DNA of 64,000 nucleotides from Anoplopoma fimbria (GCF_027596085.1 NC_072462.1:18960421-19024420), one strand, 5' to 3'; positions 1-13,989 are shown, counted from the first letter of the stretch. Program-made: numbers and translations. The notes: a model not told the origin generated them from the letters alone.

Positions 1-447
1 ACAAGAGACACAATCTATATAAAGAGAGCCAAATTATTAGGAAAGTTCAGAGTAGATAAGGGTACAAGACAAGAAGCTATGAGAAAGAGGTAAGATAGAA
101 ACAGGAGCTTCATTCATAGAAGGATAAACGGACCAGAAAGCCAGAGAGCAATGGAGTGGGTGGGGGTAGATCATCAGCCGGGGCAGAGGTATGAGGGGTA
201 GACTGTGAAAAGGACGAATGGCAGAGACAAAGAGGCAGAACTGCCAGAGTCCACAGCTCATTGTCACTGCAAATAATCTGCTTGGGGTCACCTTAACCAG
301 TATGGCATTGGCTGTGTCCCTTATTAACTCCTGGCTGCTGCCTGGAACTCCTGATTTTGCTCTCTTCTGCTCCACACCTTGCACAGTCTTGGACAAAAAG
401 ATAGACGGAATACTTTTAAATACAGTATTTGTGCACTGAAACCCACA
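1..447. other. No gene seen; unique sequence
   Basis: Open frames exist on both strands here (37-396 minus, 119 codons; 218-439 plus, 73 codons) and overlap one another. Neither shows a recognisable domain or a convincing splice or promoter context. I see no repeat that I can name. Confidence 0.5.
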
Positions 448-530
448 CCTTGCAAGTCCAAGACAGGGCTCAAGTCAATCGAGAAAAGTTCAAATCAAGT
501 CTAAAATTCCAAGTCTCAAGACAAGGTTCG
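448..530. repeat. Degenerate CAAGTC-rich simple repeat
   Basis: The hexamer CAAGTC or a one-base variant recurs about four to six times in roughly 80 bases (near 453, 471, 496 and 510), with spacers of varying length. CAAGTC-rich degenerate tracts of this kind are common in fish genomes. No coding potential. Confidence 0.5.
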
Positions 531-540
531 TAAGCATATT

Positions 541-2437
541 TCATGTGAATTGTGGGACTTTCAAGTATGTAAATGCTATTCTATTAGATGACCATTGATT
601 TCCTTTTGAGCTGTGTTATAAGTATTTGGATTGCACATTAGGGAAACACGCAGAGGGGTCATTCAGGATAATTGCATGGCTGTTCCCTTTAGACAATCAC
701 CCAATATGCTTGCTTAACACTCAGGTTTGCATTATGAGTTGTGGAGATTTGGGATGTGTTGGCAGTAATTCCTCTGTGAGCCTGTGTGACCTCTGGTTAA
801 CCATAACACCCTTCTCTGCGTAGGTTATGTCCATCTGAAAACACAATAAGTCTCCACTTTTTGTATTAAAATATATATATTTTTTATAAATTGTCCGTGG
901 TAAAATATTATAAATGTTCCTTTTTTTCTGTCAGCCTCTGAAAGGTGGTGCAGTGTCCATGTTTGATTGACAGCGGAGTTGGCTGGCTGAGCTACAGCAG
1001 GGAAATGAGAAACAAACCAGCATCTAAGTTGACAAAAACTTTATTTGTTCATTCATCATTTTCAGGAATGTTTTTAGGCTGTAATGTGCTGCAGCTGACC
1101 ATAGAATTAGTTAGCTCACCCGACTGTCGTTAGCAGTGTACTCTCTCCCAAGGATGCTTGTTTGGTAGCTCATTCAACAAGTCAGGGGGGAGAACACAAT
1201 GTGGGTTACTGTTTTTAAGTTAAGATAAGTGAAGACACGGCTGGAAAATGAATACTTGTGGCTCATGTTGTGATGTGTATCAGGCTGCTGTCTGACCTTT
1301 GACAGAAAGCTGCTTCGGGCAAAATACAGTGCAATCATAAAAAACTATTCAGTTACTAAAAAGTAATTACCATGAATATACACAAACAGAATATCTTTCC
1401 ATTGGGGTATTAAGTATGCCCTTTTTTTCTCTCATGCACGAACACAATTCCTGCCAACAGCAGAACAATCCACAAAGACCAGAATAGTGATGTCCTGCCA
1501 AGTACCATCATCTCCATTTTAATACTGCTTAATTAGCTGAGTTTGACATGCTCTGTTAACATTTAGCTGCTAAATGACTTGCATCTAAGGATTATCCAAT
1601 GACCTTATAATCAATCAGGATGGAATAATGGCAACTCGAAACGCGTATGTTTTATCATCAGGAAAATGAGCCGAAGCAATAATAATGTATTCGTTGGATT
1701 TCACCACATGGGGTGCAGCACTCTCTGTGTGTGACATTTACGCAGATGCAGGCTTTTAGAATGGTAATGACATTCCTGTTATAGTCAATCACAGTAATCT
1801 TGAAACACAATCTTCCAAATACACAGCAAAAATGAAATATTCAATTCACTCTTCTAATATCTTTAATGCCGGTTGCATTTCATTGAGGTTTTCAATTTCC
1901 AGTTCAATTCAACTACACACGACAAAATCACAATGATCCCCACTTATGTCTAAAGTCGGACCATTGCCTTTAAATAAATAGTCTAACATAACTCACTTAC
2001 TCGCAAATGAGCAAACTTATTTTCCAAAATGTTGACTCCTTTCAGATAAACCAACAAGATTACAGAGAGGATTTACAAACGGACACTGAATAATTGAACA
2101 AAGGTTTCCCAAATGTTTTTCTGTTCATGTATGGGTGATACAGAGAATTGAGGAATTGGATGGCAGCTGGCAACTGATGACCCAGCTGTAGGTTGGATCA
2201 ATGCAACGCTGAACAGGAAGAGGAGGTTGCTGCATCCAGGGAGGAACAAGTTGAGCAAATTAACTAGCCAAGGCTTAGGGGAAACCTCTTGGTGTGCAAA
2301 TGTCAATGATTTCTCCCTTCCCTTGCCTCTGGAGTAAATTATCCAGGCATTGCAGATGCACTGGAGGTTTTCAGACAGTTCATGCAGTTCCTGCTCAAAT
2401 AATCCCTATGCTGGGTCAATTATTGGACAGTTTATGC
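541..2437. other. No gene seen; AT-rich unique DNA
   Basis: Only open frames of about 60-80 codons, with no family resemblance. A short AT tract sits near 870-886. The stretch 1550-1760 is non-repetitive and carries several TAAT/ATTA cores, so it could be regulatory, but nothing in the sequence alone establishes this. Confidence 0.5.
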
Positions 2438-2720
2438 TGTCACGATTCAAAAACACATATTTGGACCCAAACGGAGAAAAGGATGAGAAGGCAGCAGGAA
2501 CAATGCAATGATGTAATGAAGAATAAACTTAAAGAGTGAAGTCAACAAACAGGCAGGCAACTGAGGTAAATCCAAAAACAGACAAAGAACACTGACAAAT
2601 TGGAAACATGCAGGACAATGAACTGAAAAAGAAAAATTGGTACAGTACAGAACCTTTGAGAAAGTGGCTCAATTAACATCAAGAACACACAGGGCAAGAG
2701 GTGGTGGAAAAGATAGCCCT
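2438..2720. mobile_element. Possible LTR-like retroelement fragment
   Basis: Begins with TGTCACGATTC and continues into a purine-rich, A-rich run with GGACCCAAAC and later AACAGGCAGGCAACTGAGG. From memory, many fish elements classed as LTR-type repeats show this layout: a TGTCACGA start, then GGACCCAAA, then a CAGG-rich stretch. No coding part, primer site or second LTR is visible, so this would be a solo or truncated remnant. The right boundary is a guess. Confidence 0.35.
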
Positions 2721-5700
2721 GTGTACGTACTAATGATACATATAGTACTGCAAATTCTTATGTTATATAGGACCCAACCTCTCCTCAGCCTCACATAACT
2801 CGCTGATTAGGGTCACTGGGTGAACAAGATTTATGGCGGTCTACGCCTGAGCAAGTAATAAAAATCAACCATTTGTTCATATTGACTAATAGCCAAAGTG
2901 ACCTAGGGGGAACCCTAATGGGGAAATGAGGTGGGAAATTAGAGGAGACAGGGGGAGATGGACATGTTCAGGAAGGATTATTCAACAAGAGAAAATCTGA
3001 TTGTATTTGTGTGCTTGATAAATCCAATAGAACAACTCCCCTTGCATAGCATTTAGTTATCTATGAGACAACCAATGAAGCCCCAGTTCTTTCATGCTTT
3101 ATTAAATTCATACAAACTAGGAAAGTTAGGGACAAAACCAAAAAAGTGTGAAGAAAAAACAAAAGGAATCAGATAAAAGAAAATAATGTGAATCAGAAGC
3201 AGCTTCTAGAGCATAGTGACATTTTTAAGATGCTTAGAAGAGAGAACATTTTCTGGTCTAGGGTGCCTCTGTGTGTGTTTGCCCATGTGTTTGTATGTTC
3301 TGTCCCTTGGGTCTCTAATGCTGTTCATTAGCTGGAGAAGTTGTGTCAAGATGTTAAAGCAGGCTGCCAGAGCCTTGATCCCTTGGTGTAATGTTGTCTG
3401 CAAAGAGATGACATTCCTCCCGAAGGACTGGGCCTCGCTGTCTGTATTGGGGCCAGTCAGACACAGAGCCCAGTCAATTAAGCAGCAACACTGTTCACAT
3501 AACAGTTGCACCACAGGGAATCCTAGGACACAAGGTGTCACATGCCCCCTGTACAGTAGGAGCAGGTGACGTGGATCTCAGGAGAAGGTAGAGGCAAACA
3601 TAGTAAAACAGACACAAAGCACAATTAAAAGTTTATAATTACACTTGTACAAACAGACCATGGACAATACCTCCTATGGCTTGGATGATTAGTTTGACAC
3701 CCCCAACAGTCATCCTTTTCTTCTTAATCTTCTCAATACACATCCATAAAGTGACCTTCAAAAGTTTGATAGCTACGCTGGGGCCGGAGGGAGGAACAGT
3801 GCTTCACTAAGCTCAGTGACATCAGGCTGCGCATAATCTCTCCATCCGTTTCTTTCAGCAACACTGATCCTGCTGATGTCCCTTTTTGGTTCCTCTACAG
3901 GAATTGCAGATTCTGTTGTGTTTGGCATAGTTGACCAACTAGCATTTATCTTCTCTGCCTTCGCTGGTATTAAAAGGACATTTTGTTAGCTCCGTGAGAC
4001 GAGAATAGCATCCTGGGGCCGGCTTACGCTGCATGACAAAGTATGAATCCCCAGTAATAAAAAAAATGACCTTAAACAATGACTATGCTCTTATCAAGCT
4101 AATAAGACGCCCTCTTGATTGTGTTTACCTTTAGGATTTGACCCTTTAGTATATCCCTGATCCTGCACCACCATATCAAATTGCTGTCCATCACATCCAT
4201 GACATTCAGTCACTCAGCAGCTATTAAAAGTGGTTACAAGAAGAATGTTGAAAATATGATTAAATGTGATGGCAGACAAATATCTGTACCACACAGGATC
4301 CTGCTGAGTAAGGTCAATGGCTGTATTAGTAGTAGTTCTTAGAATTGCAACAAATGTCAGTATGTTTTCAGTTCACCTGTTTGTAAAGGAGATTGCATTT
4401 TATTCAGTATTATTGCTGTTATGACATCATTTCTTTCAGACAACAATTCCTATCACCCATCCTACACAGAGGTTGTTTGTTCCTACCTTCTAATGTGACC
4501 AACAGGAGTGTTTTCTAAATTACTGCTTGGGGATGAGACATGAAAAGGACGTCTCGATTCTAGTTATGCATGACTCATGCCTCACACAATAATACCCCTT
4601 TATAGGGGTAGTTATGTGCAGCTATTCAAAAGAAAAGACTGGTGTGCTAACGTGTCCAATTATAACAAAACAAGGTAACAACCAAATTACATCACCTCAA
4701 TCAAATCAAACGTATGCACCGTGTCTGCATACAAAGAGCTTATAAACAAAGGAAACAAACACCTATACAACCTGTTCCTTTTTAAAATCGCTCCAGCCAT
4801 CCATTTTTTCACAAGATACACAAATGTATTTGCATTTACTTTGCATTTAAATTACATCCCCAATCACTTTGGTGACTGAGATCACGAAGAAAAAAACATC
4901 TTTTAACCATTTTAGGTGTTTAACAAAGTATAGCGCACTTTAATTCTTTGAGGTTTACTTCCAACAAAACATGCACTTGTACGATTAAAAAAAAATAGTA
5001 GCTGGACACAATTCAATTCTTTTTTCATAACACCTTTTCGGAGCACCATAGCAACAGTGGTCCAGTCGATCTCATCTGTTGGTATGCTTCTCAGTGTATT
5101 ATGGACAAAAATAAACCAACACCTGTGGAGGTGGACATGCCTTATATTTAAGATGAGGTATACTTACAAAAATGAAGGCGCAGAGATGTTTTAATCAGAC
5201 AATGACAGCATAGATGCAGTCAAACATCATGTGATGATGGTCCACCTATGACCTGAAATGATAGTAATTTGGTGTTATTCAGAACAAATGAAAGTTGCAA
5301 TACATGGCTCATTTCCCTCAGGCTGTTTATATCTTGGCTTCCACAATGTCCTGTGGGAGGAATCATTCTTCACCAATCACGCTCTGAGTGTTGTGCCGAG
5401 AACTAATCCCAGTCCAATTTATTTCATTTAGGTCAGAGAAGCAAGTAAAGAGAGCACTCTTAAATCTTCTGTCTGCATTCAGAAACGAATAAACTAATTA
5501 AAGGACTGCAGCGGATGTGGCCAGGAATTAGTGCACCAAGCAGCCTCCCATAACCTAATTTCTTGCAGGCACGTCGATTCCCCGTGTCATTTATGAGATT
5601 TATTCCATTTTATCACCGCAAAAAAGCCAACATAAGAGAGAGAGAATGATTGAGAGTCATAAAACTGTAATGCAAAACAGGCATGTGCATTTTTGTGTTT

Positions 5701-6599
5701 TTTTTGTTTCTGCTCTCTAGTGAGTTTCTTTCGGCTTGTGATACAATCATAAAAAAAACTAATTCTTAATGTGGTGGCGTGCAGATACAGAAAACAGATG
5801 AGGAAAAAGAAGAAGAGGAACTGTGATTTATCACACATACAGCATCTCCATATTGCTGGTTTATGATTCCTTTTTCTTTTTCCTTCTCATGCAAGCTTTC
5901 TTTGTGTAGATTGCAGATTTTATTTTACATGATGGTTTTGAATCCCCCCACTTGGCTGGAGATGTTTGCAGGGTTGTATGCATGGTGAGAGGAAAAGAAA
6001 CCACAGGCTCTGGTGTAGCTGTTTGTAAGAGTTTCTGCTATTTAACTTTAATCTACAAGTGTCAGCACTGCATCAGCCTCCTCAGCCCATTTCTAATCTT
6101 AGAGTAGAATTGGGGCTTTGCCCCTTGATTGTGCAATCCTTTACGGCTGTGTATGTATGTATGTGTGCATGAGTGTGAGAAAACTAGTGCTGCTATACCC
6201 GTTGGAAAAATGGAGGAGACTGTGCAGGTAATAGAGATAAAAGAGATAATACAGAGACTGAAAGTGAACAATACGATTTTAAAGTGAGAGGAAAGGGGGA
6301 TACTGTAAAACTAGGTCACAAAGGAAAGGGGATGAATAAATTGTAAATGACAAGAGGACAGCTGCTTCTGAGGTCATTGACACAAACACATAGAGCTTTA
6401 GCAACCCTAAGCATTCTCCAAAGCCAGTCAGAGACAGCAGATATTAAACAATACAAAATAAATTACTCTTGTGAATATTAGTGTCCAACTTTAATCTGTT
6501 TCCTAACTGCTAGCTGGGAATATGTTCAACATACCCATTAGGGAATCTTTGCAACTTTCAAAAACAAACTGCGACACATAAGCTCTCTCTGATCTGATG
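2721..6599. other. No gene seen; unique DNA, one stretch open on both strands
   Basis: At 3206-3569 the DNA is open on both strands (117 codons plus, 111 codons minus) and is GC-richer than its surroundings; see findings. Near 3883-3900 a pyrimidine run ends in CTACAG, a good splice acceptor by eye, but no exon with coding character follows. The stretch 5400-5590 is described separately. An imperfect (GTAT)n lies at 6150-6170. Confidence 0.45.
5400..5590. promoter_or_regulatory. Candidate noncoding regulatory block
   Basis: Non-repetitive stretch containing AAACTAATTAAAGG, GGAATTAG and CCTAATTTC, all homeodomain-type cores, inside otherwise balanced sequence with no open frame. This is the composition often seen in vertebrate developmental enhancers, but conservation cannot be judged from one sequence. 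Low confidence. Confidence 0.2.
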
Positions 6600-6795
6600 C
6601 CTCTATGTTTTAGTTTTGGTTTGTTTTTGGGACCGATGACTTGTTAAGGGAAAGGTTGTGGTTTGGGTCAGAACAATTACTTAGTTAGGGAACAATCACA
6701 AATGAAATAGACCACGTTGAGTGTTGGTAGGTAAAAAGAAACACACAGTCGTCCTACAACTTGGACATTTGGTTGACACATCTTACACATATCAC
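6600..6795 (+). repeat. Interspersed repeat family P, copy 1
   Basis: Contains AAGGTTGTGGTTTGGGTCAG and ACTTAGTTAGGG (6643-6697), then a module ending in TTTGGTTGACACATC. The same order recurs near 11.7, 36.9 and 62.1 kb. I recognise this type from percomorph fish DNA but do not know a formal name. No protein-coding content is visible. The 71-codon frame starting at 6721 overlaps its right part and is not a gene. Confidence 0.5.
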
Positions 6796-9700
6796 CTTTT
6801 TACTCTTTGGAATTTTCTGATCTATTACAACGTCATACTTTTTCTTCTTTTACTCTCAGTGAACACGACTCCTGAATGCTACATGTTTCCCTTGGTGAAC
6901 AGTTTCCAACTACTGACTACATTGTATTCTCTATAAATCAATTTGAACACAATCAGAACTAAAACAAGATGAAGAAGCCATGAAAAAAGTTTCAAGACTC
7001 AAAATTCATTAAATACAGCCAAGAAGCAACATTTGAAACTGAACAGTTGGTTGAATGTACTTCACATTGCTACCCTTCAGTCATGTACAGGGGCTTACAT
7101 TACCCTTTACTGTCAAATTACCCATGTACTTCCTCTACCTCCATCGTCTGAGGGCTTAATTTCTGCACTCTCCTGAATACTGCTTATAAGTCAATCAAGT
7201 CAATTGCCTTTTTGTACAGGAGCCCTAGGAGAACCTTCTTACGACAATCATTATCCTAAATAGAATTATTTTTCTCCCTCTCTTAAACATGGTCAGGGAT
7301 GACTGTGTGTGCGCTGCACAGCTCAACTTCAATATGAATGTAAAAAAAACCCGACACTCTACTGCTCCTTGTGGCAAACATAGGAACAACAGGACCAGCA
7401 GCGCCATCAGGACCTCCTATGAAGTGTTGTCTGTTCATATGGATATGGGTATCCAGGTTATGACGTTTTTTGTGCATATTTGGGACATGATGCTTAGATG
7501 CAACATCGAGAAGTCGGTTATTCATATCCCCGTATGATAAATGCTAGTATCATGGTTACTGATTACTACTAATTTATTGCTAATTTGTTCTCTGTCCCGA
7601 TCCCCAATATCAGTCTGCTCTGAGCGCATCCACCTTCTCTATCTCATGCACACAGCAACCTCTGGTGATGAGAAATATATCACCAAACACTGAAGTGCCA
7701 AAAAACTGCAGTTCCAAAAATGGCCACTCGACGCTGGCTCCAGGTTTCGAGTCAATCTTCATAGACCCCCATACTGAAAAACCAAACTTTACAGCAGAAA
7801 TAAACATGTTTACCATTAATTTCTCCGTTCATGAAAACTGTACTGGGGGTAGATGGGTCAAAGGAACACAGGACTTCATCCAGGAGACTGTTGTTTGAGT
7901 CTACTTTACATAATCAGTTTAAGCCAAAACATGATGTTTTTTACTAAACCATAAGGAAGTAGTTTGTCATTTTGTAAGAGACAGGCTTGGTATTAAACAG
8001 GGGACCAGTGAATATACGTTGTATATTTGGCTATATATAAAGACTAAACTGTGTAGTTGGTCACCACCGCTCTTCCCATAAGAAAAGAATGGCACAGCCA
8101 GCAGAGAGCAGTTTTACTGCTGATCACGTGTGGGCGTCTTTATGCATATTCTGCAGACTGTTCGTTCCACAATAGTTACTGCTTCCAAACAAATACTGTG
8201 TTTCAAGGCTACAAGGAGTCATGGAAGGCTTCCAGTACAATAACGGATCAAATCACCCCAGTCTCATAAAAACACGATCACCATCTTCATTCACCCTCAT
8301 CTTTACCCAACACACCACAGGCAGCTCATTCAGACCTGTTTGTGAAAGTAGCCAAATGAAAGAGAAGGAGACTTAAAAGAAAGCTGTGGGCCACTCATGA
8401 ACTGTGGCATCAGGCTGAGCACACTTCACCAGAGGGTCAAGCTATCCGAACTCCAATGATTTCCTCATCAGTTCCCCAATAACCCAATCACTTGTGCATC
8501 AGTCTCAACTGAGTGCATAAATCATGAAAAGATACTATCAGACTACTGTGACTAGATGGAAAAAATTGTTTTGCTTCCAACATAAATCTTCAAGGTTAAC
8601 CTACAAGACTGTTGTCAATGCACAATAACTAGAAACTGCTATGTAGAGATTGCCATCATGTATCACAGAAGTTATTTAGACTAACAATGAGACCATTCAT
8701 TTTGTCATACAGTAACTTCCACTGCAACCTTCTAGCACCTTATTTTAAAGTGTGGGACATAGAGATTGGTCTGAAAGTATTTGCAGGAAACAAAGATTGG
8801 ATGAAATGAACTGACCTGCAGGAAATGAACTGGGTTAGACTTTCATTTCTGGTCTGGAGGAAAACACGCAATAGGAAAACAGTTGAATAGTGAAAGGCAA
8901 TGTCACACATTTTGGCTTCAATCCAGTGCCATGTAACACCTTGGCAGTATTGCTGAAACCGATACTTTTCATAGATGTACTTTTGGAATGTTATGTAGTG
9001 CGAAAAGGTTGTCTTTCCCTTCCAACATAAGTCCTGTTCCAACATAAGCAGTGTTTTTGTGTCTGATTAATCATTATTTAGTCAAATGTTTCAATTTATT
9101 TCACACACATCATACACTTGCTTAGTTTTTGTGTTTTATGAGCTCATGGGATTTTTTGCTGTTATTCTACCTAGGTGCTGGAGTGTAGCTGATCAGCAGC
9201 TCAAACAAGTAGATTGGTAACAGGTGTGCCTAATTAAGTCTACTTAGCAGGGAGGGGCGGGGAACTGTTAAGATGTCGGAAGATAGATAAAAGAGCTCTG
9301 TAGTAAATTACATTCTGTTATATTTCTGTGCTCTTATGAGTGCCCATCAATGAATTGCAGACAGCAGTAACTTATCTTAATGGTTATTTCATTATTTTTC
9401 TATGATTTGGATGCTTGCTCTGTTTTGCCCACTCTATGCTTACCTATAGGCAGGTAGTAGGTTTCGGCTTGGTTCAGAGTAAGGGGAGATTGAAAAGGAG
9501 TAAGCAGCTGGCTTTGCGGTTGCAGCTTTCTTTAGTTTGGCTCCTTTTTCTTTTAGTTTAGTTTTTTTTTTATTCTGGTATTTCATATTATTTTTGGTAA
9601 TGATTGTTTTATTTGCTCTAGTGCTTCTTAGGCAGGGTTATTTAAAGTGTTCTATTGCCGTCCACTTCATCTGCCCTTTATATTGGGTGGTGACACTACA

Positions 9701-11096
9701 TGCATTTTTAAACAGTAAAATTTAAGAGAATGCTGATGTTTCAGACTGCAAATAATCTTAATAATAATTCATGATAACAAAGCAGCACTGCAAAAGCAGG
9801 CATCTGCATTAGTTGTGAAAGCTCTGTATGCAGCCTCTCTGGACACTCTGCCTCTCTGAGGGGCATCCATCAGTGAAATTTGTTTTGGTGACTGGGGTTC
9901 TCCTTTTTTTGCTGCTCTGTTTGTTCTGTCTTATTATTTACTTTGTGTTTGTTGGGCCAGAGTGGCCAGCATTCTCGCAAATATCACAGTTGGGGACGTT
10001 TTCATTAACAGGCGACAAAAAATGACCAAATTATGGCTCAGCATTTCTTGGGGATGGCAACAGGGAAATAGTAGAAAGGTGATGGCTGATCTCTTCCTTG
10101 ACAGTCAGCAGTTGCAAGATAGCTGTAAATGGAAGGGGAATCATAATTTGTGTGTAAGACAATGAGGAGGGAACCCGGCTTTACAAAGAGGGCTATTGCA
10201 CTAGGTGTGAGGCAGGGCACAGTGTTGACAGATTGGGCAGTTCTTCTTTCCTAGAGCACGTTGTTTTTAAATACAGAGGGCACTGAAAGATGGACTTTGG
10301 TCTAAAACGAAATCTGTCCAAACATCCAAATGCAACAGGCCCATTTAAAAAAGGAGAAACTACCAATAGTGGTCTCATGATCAGCCAAGTCTTTTGAGCA
10401 ACTTATTTGTGTTCCACTCTGTACCAGGTGTCCATGCATGACTGCAATCCTGCAGAAGGATTTATTGAAATCTGGTTCTCATTAAAGACCAGAGTATATT
10501 TTCTAAAGTCATTGTCAAGATATGTAATCAAGAACAGATTCTGACTGATGACTGAGAGTTAAAAAAAGATAATTTAGGAATAACAAATCAGTTAAAAAAT
10601 GTGATAGTCATCCAAAACTTTAATGACCAATCAATGGTAACTCTGACAATTAAGTACTTAGAATTAGAACATTTTGAGTTGTTTTGGAGCATAAATGACA
10701 CATACATACATAAATACAGTGCAAAATGCAGGAGTCATAATATAATAAAAGTGGAAAAAACTCTACAGTTTGTGCAGGATTGTGCAAAATGAAAGTTGTA
10801 ATGTTGACCTAGTTGTCTTGTTGTAGCTGAGGCATTTTGCAAAATAGTTTCTGTTGTCTGTAAAAACAGCACTCTTAATGCGAAGCAAGAAACACTAAAG
10901 ATAATTTGCAACATGCTGTAAATTGTTTCACTTCCTGCTCCAACTCAATTTAAAACCGCTTGCCATCCAACATAAAGCAATGAATATCAAATTAAAAGAT
11001 GATGAGAGTTAAATTGTATTCTATCTTATATTGGATGAATATGCATGAATGTGTTTGCATGTGGATTGAAGCTTGAGAAGGCAAATGTGTGAATGT
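6796..11096. other. No gene seen; mostly unique DNA
   Basis: Overlapping short frames on both strands at 7225-7537 and 7610-7898 look like chance. The plus frame at 9537-9725 is hydrophobic only because of T-rich DNA. At 9221-9239, CAGGTGTGCC followed by TAATTAAGT resembles the terminal sequence of some fish Tc1-type elements, but it stands alone. TATATATAAAG near 8031 has no transcript-like context. Confidence 0.45.
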
Positions 11097-11839
11097 CCAA
11101 CCCAGTCTCACGGCAGTTAGTGAAGTCTTGAAATTTAAATATCATGATTGTAGTCAGACAGGTATTTACCATTTTCAAACAAACACAGGACTCAAACACA
11201 CGCATGGTGTTTGAGGCCAGTGCTTAGATCCAGCATGACCCTAAGTATTCGTGATGGGTTTCCCTATCCTAACTAAGTGGTTTTGCTGCATTAACCTAAC
11301 GTTCGAAAGATACTTCCGATTGAAATACATTAGTTTGAAAGTCGTGCTGAGCCGCATAAAGAAAATTGATCTTTCGTGTCTATGTACAAGAATCAATAGA
11401 TGAAAATCTGGTTAATATTTTTTTGTGTCAGACTTTAAGTTACTGCAACCCTGTCTTCACAAAATAACGTTACCATACAACTAAACTGCACTCTTAATTA
11501 CGTTTCGGGGAAACATATTTCCTTTCAGACCAAGTGATTGCAGTTTTAAATGCATAGTTAACAAACAAACAAAAAACAACATGACAAAACAACATTTAAA
11601 ACATCATGGTTTGGCTTAAATGACTGTAAAATTGTAACTAACTTAATCAAAAACGGGACTCCTTCTTCGCTAGGTTTAAGCAACAAAACAACTTTTTTGA
11701 ATGGAACACAAACAGAAGCCTCCTGGGTTGAAGCCCTGTGTCTTTTGACCCATCCACCAAAAAACTTGTGTTTCTCATGAACCATAAACAGCACTTCATT
11801 TCGTTGTTTGGGAACCTAACTTTGAGGAGACAGGGCTGG
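11097..11839. mobile_element. Family P foldback element, copy 2
   Basis: Two arms of the same repeat face each other. The left arm (about 11170-11300) carries CAAACAAACACAGGACT and CCTAACTAAGTGGTTTTG. The right arm (about 11660-11800) carries the complementary modules, GCTAGGTTTAAGCAAC and CTTTTGACCCATCCACC. The outer ends CCAACCCAGTCTC (11097-11109) and GAGACAGGGCTGG (11827-11839) are inverted matches at 11 of 13 positions. No transposase is visible and no target-site duplication is clear, so this would be a non-autonomous foldback element. The 78-codon minus frame at 11558-11794 lies in the right arm and is not considered a gene. Confidence 0.5.
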
Positions 11840-12839
11840 CCTGTGACATCATTAAGTAAAGCTTTCCTAAATGTAGCGATTTTTTTATTTTCCTAGTTGT
11901 GACAGAAATGTATAGTCCGGTTCTTTGCACTGATAGGAGCAAGTTGAAGTGTTTTGGGTTACCTGATCAGGAAGCCTCCTTTACGCGTCTACCTGCAGGT
12001 TGTCCGGCCATATCTTACAAGAATGACACCCTGGGGAAGGCCTTGAAAATGTGAGAGGGATAACATAGCCCAAATCCGACTTGAGAGTGTTTTAGGATCT
12101 TCAAGGAGTTGGAGGGAGTAGAGGAAAGGGAGCTGGGCGTCTGGGCTACTTTGCCTAGCCTGTTGCTACTGTAATCCTGGCCTGCAGCTGCAGAAAATGG
12201 ATGAATGCAAACCCATCACAGAATGGTGAATCATTTAAATTCAGCATTGGTGGCAACAAGTGCTAAAGTTTGGCTCAACCCTTTATCTAAATGCACTTTA
12301 TGAGGAAATATTATAGCCTGGATAATGTTTTCTCTAATAGATCATAAAGAAAGTACATGTCTTCAAATGATTCACTGCCAACAGTTTAAGATGGACACAA
12401 ACGAGATGTAGTGCATCTATGGCAAATGAGTAGTATGAGTACTGAAGTGTTTTCTTTTTTACGAATCACAAATTGACATTCCCTTTTAGTGGAATTAATG
12501 CACACTGACTTTGCTTATGTGTTCACTGGCTGAGAGAGTTGTCCATGAAATCCACCTCATTTCTTCAGCGGTTTCATTATACTTATCAAGGACGGAGCAC
12601 TGCAGACTGTTTGCTTGGTCACCTAACTGGCAAACTGCATTGCCAGCAAAAAGAAAAGCAAAGCCTCTATCACCAGACATCATTGAAGTACCTTCGCATA
12701 GCCCATATCAGTTGCTTGCTTTCCACTGAAAACATGTCTGCAAAAACCTGATAAGTAGAAGCCCTATGTAATACCTATAGACCAAGTGCCCCTGGCTCCC
12801 AACCCAAACACACACTGCTGAAGGGCTGATAATGGAAAT
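11840..12839. other. No gene seen; unique DNA
   Basis: Short overlapping frames at 12495-12751 on both strands, none recognisable. No repeat, RNA gene or regulatory signature that I can support. Confidence 0.5.
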
Positions 12840-13262
12840 GTCATGATACAGGCAGAGTCACAAAATTAAAGAAAGACAAAACCTTGAGACATGCTATATC
12901 ATTTTTCTTTTTTATATAAATTGCAAGCCTAGAAGCAATTGATAATCTGCTTCAGTGGAAATCAGGGAATGAAAGATTTAATGTCACATTTCACACAGTG
13001 GTTGCCTATACATAACAGGATATAATGTTTCCTGAGGTGGGCCTGCTTGGTTAAAATGTCTTCAATAAACACTGTTTCACAGCAGAGCTTTAATTCCAGA
13101 GTGTGGATACTTGTGTTACATCGATCTTTTACATCCTGCACCGAAGCCACTGAGGTTTGGTTCATGAGACGCTTGGCTCATTATCTCACTCCACATCAAT
13201 TGTCTGGAATGGTTTAGGTTGACAGTGTTTTTGTCATAACATCCAACTACAAGGTTACAAAA
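12840..13262 (+). repeat. Duplicated segment, copy A
   Basis: A segment of about 420 bases that aligns, with small indels, to 15560-15985. Shared words in the same order include TGCAAGCCTAGA (12922), TGTTTCCTGAGG (13026), GTGTGGATACTTGTGTT (13101-13117), CACTGAGGTTT, GGCTCATTATCTCA (13175-13188) and TTGACAGTGTTTT. The best stretch, from about 12922 on, is clear; homology before that is weaker. The 67-codon minus frame inside this copy has no counterpart of similar length in copy B, so the segment is probably noncoding. Confidence 0.85.
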
Positions 13263-13620
13263 AATATATATATTTATAGAGAGATAAATTTAAGCTTAGT
13301 GCACACACTCCTCTATATATTCCATATGGCTATGACTTGCTTGCCAATGAAAACCTGTCTGAACATGACCAGCTCTTTAGCATTAAACCCAATATACTGT
13401 AACTCACCTCTGTGGTTGTGGTTGTAATTTTCATAATAGTTCATGACTTTTCCTTGTAGATGTGTACATGATTTTGTCCTCGCCTTGCAAAATGAAGTCT
13501 TTGATCAAGGCTCGCTACAGGGGAAACTCACTGCTACAGAAAAGTCTAGTGGTGGCTGGCCCAGCGAGGAGATGAATCAGCACTGTGGTATACACTGGTG
13601 AGATCAACTGCTGTTTGTTT

Positions 13621-13740
<120 letters not shown>

Positions 13741-13989
13741 AGAAGTGCTACACTAATATAACAGCTTCAAAGACAGCCTGAACACAGCACATCAGGCCAC
13801 CCCAGGAGAGACTTGCACTTTATCGGAGCAACTGGCAAAGATAAAGGTGTTGCTTTGAATGCACATTTTTTGATGAGATGTTCTGGGAAGCTGTGGAGGA
13901 GTGTGCAAAATAGGCAAAGTTTAAAAAAAAAAATCTTGCGTCCATGTTAGTCAAAGCTTGTCCCTATCACTTTCCCTGTTCCAAATGCT

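Noticed and set aside
9221..9239. Tc1 terminal fragment
   Set aside because: Nineteen bases resemble a Tc1 end as I remember it, but no transposase remains or second terminus are near.
9537..9725. Hydrophobic 62-codon plus frame resembling a membrane protein
   Set aside because: The hydrophobic residues come from T-rich low-complexity DNA; there is no conserved motif, promoter or splice context.
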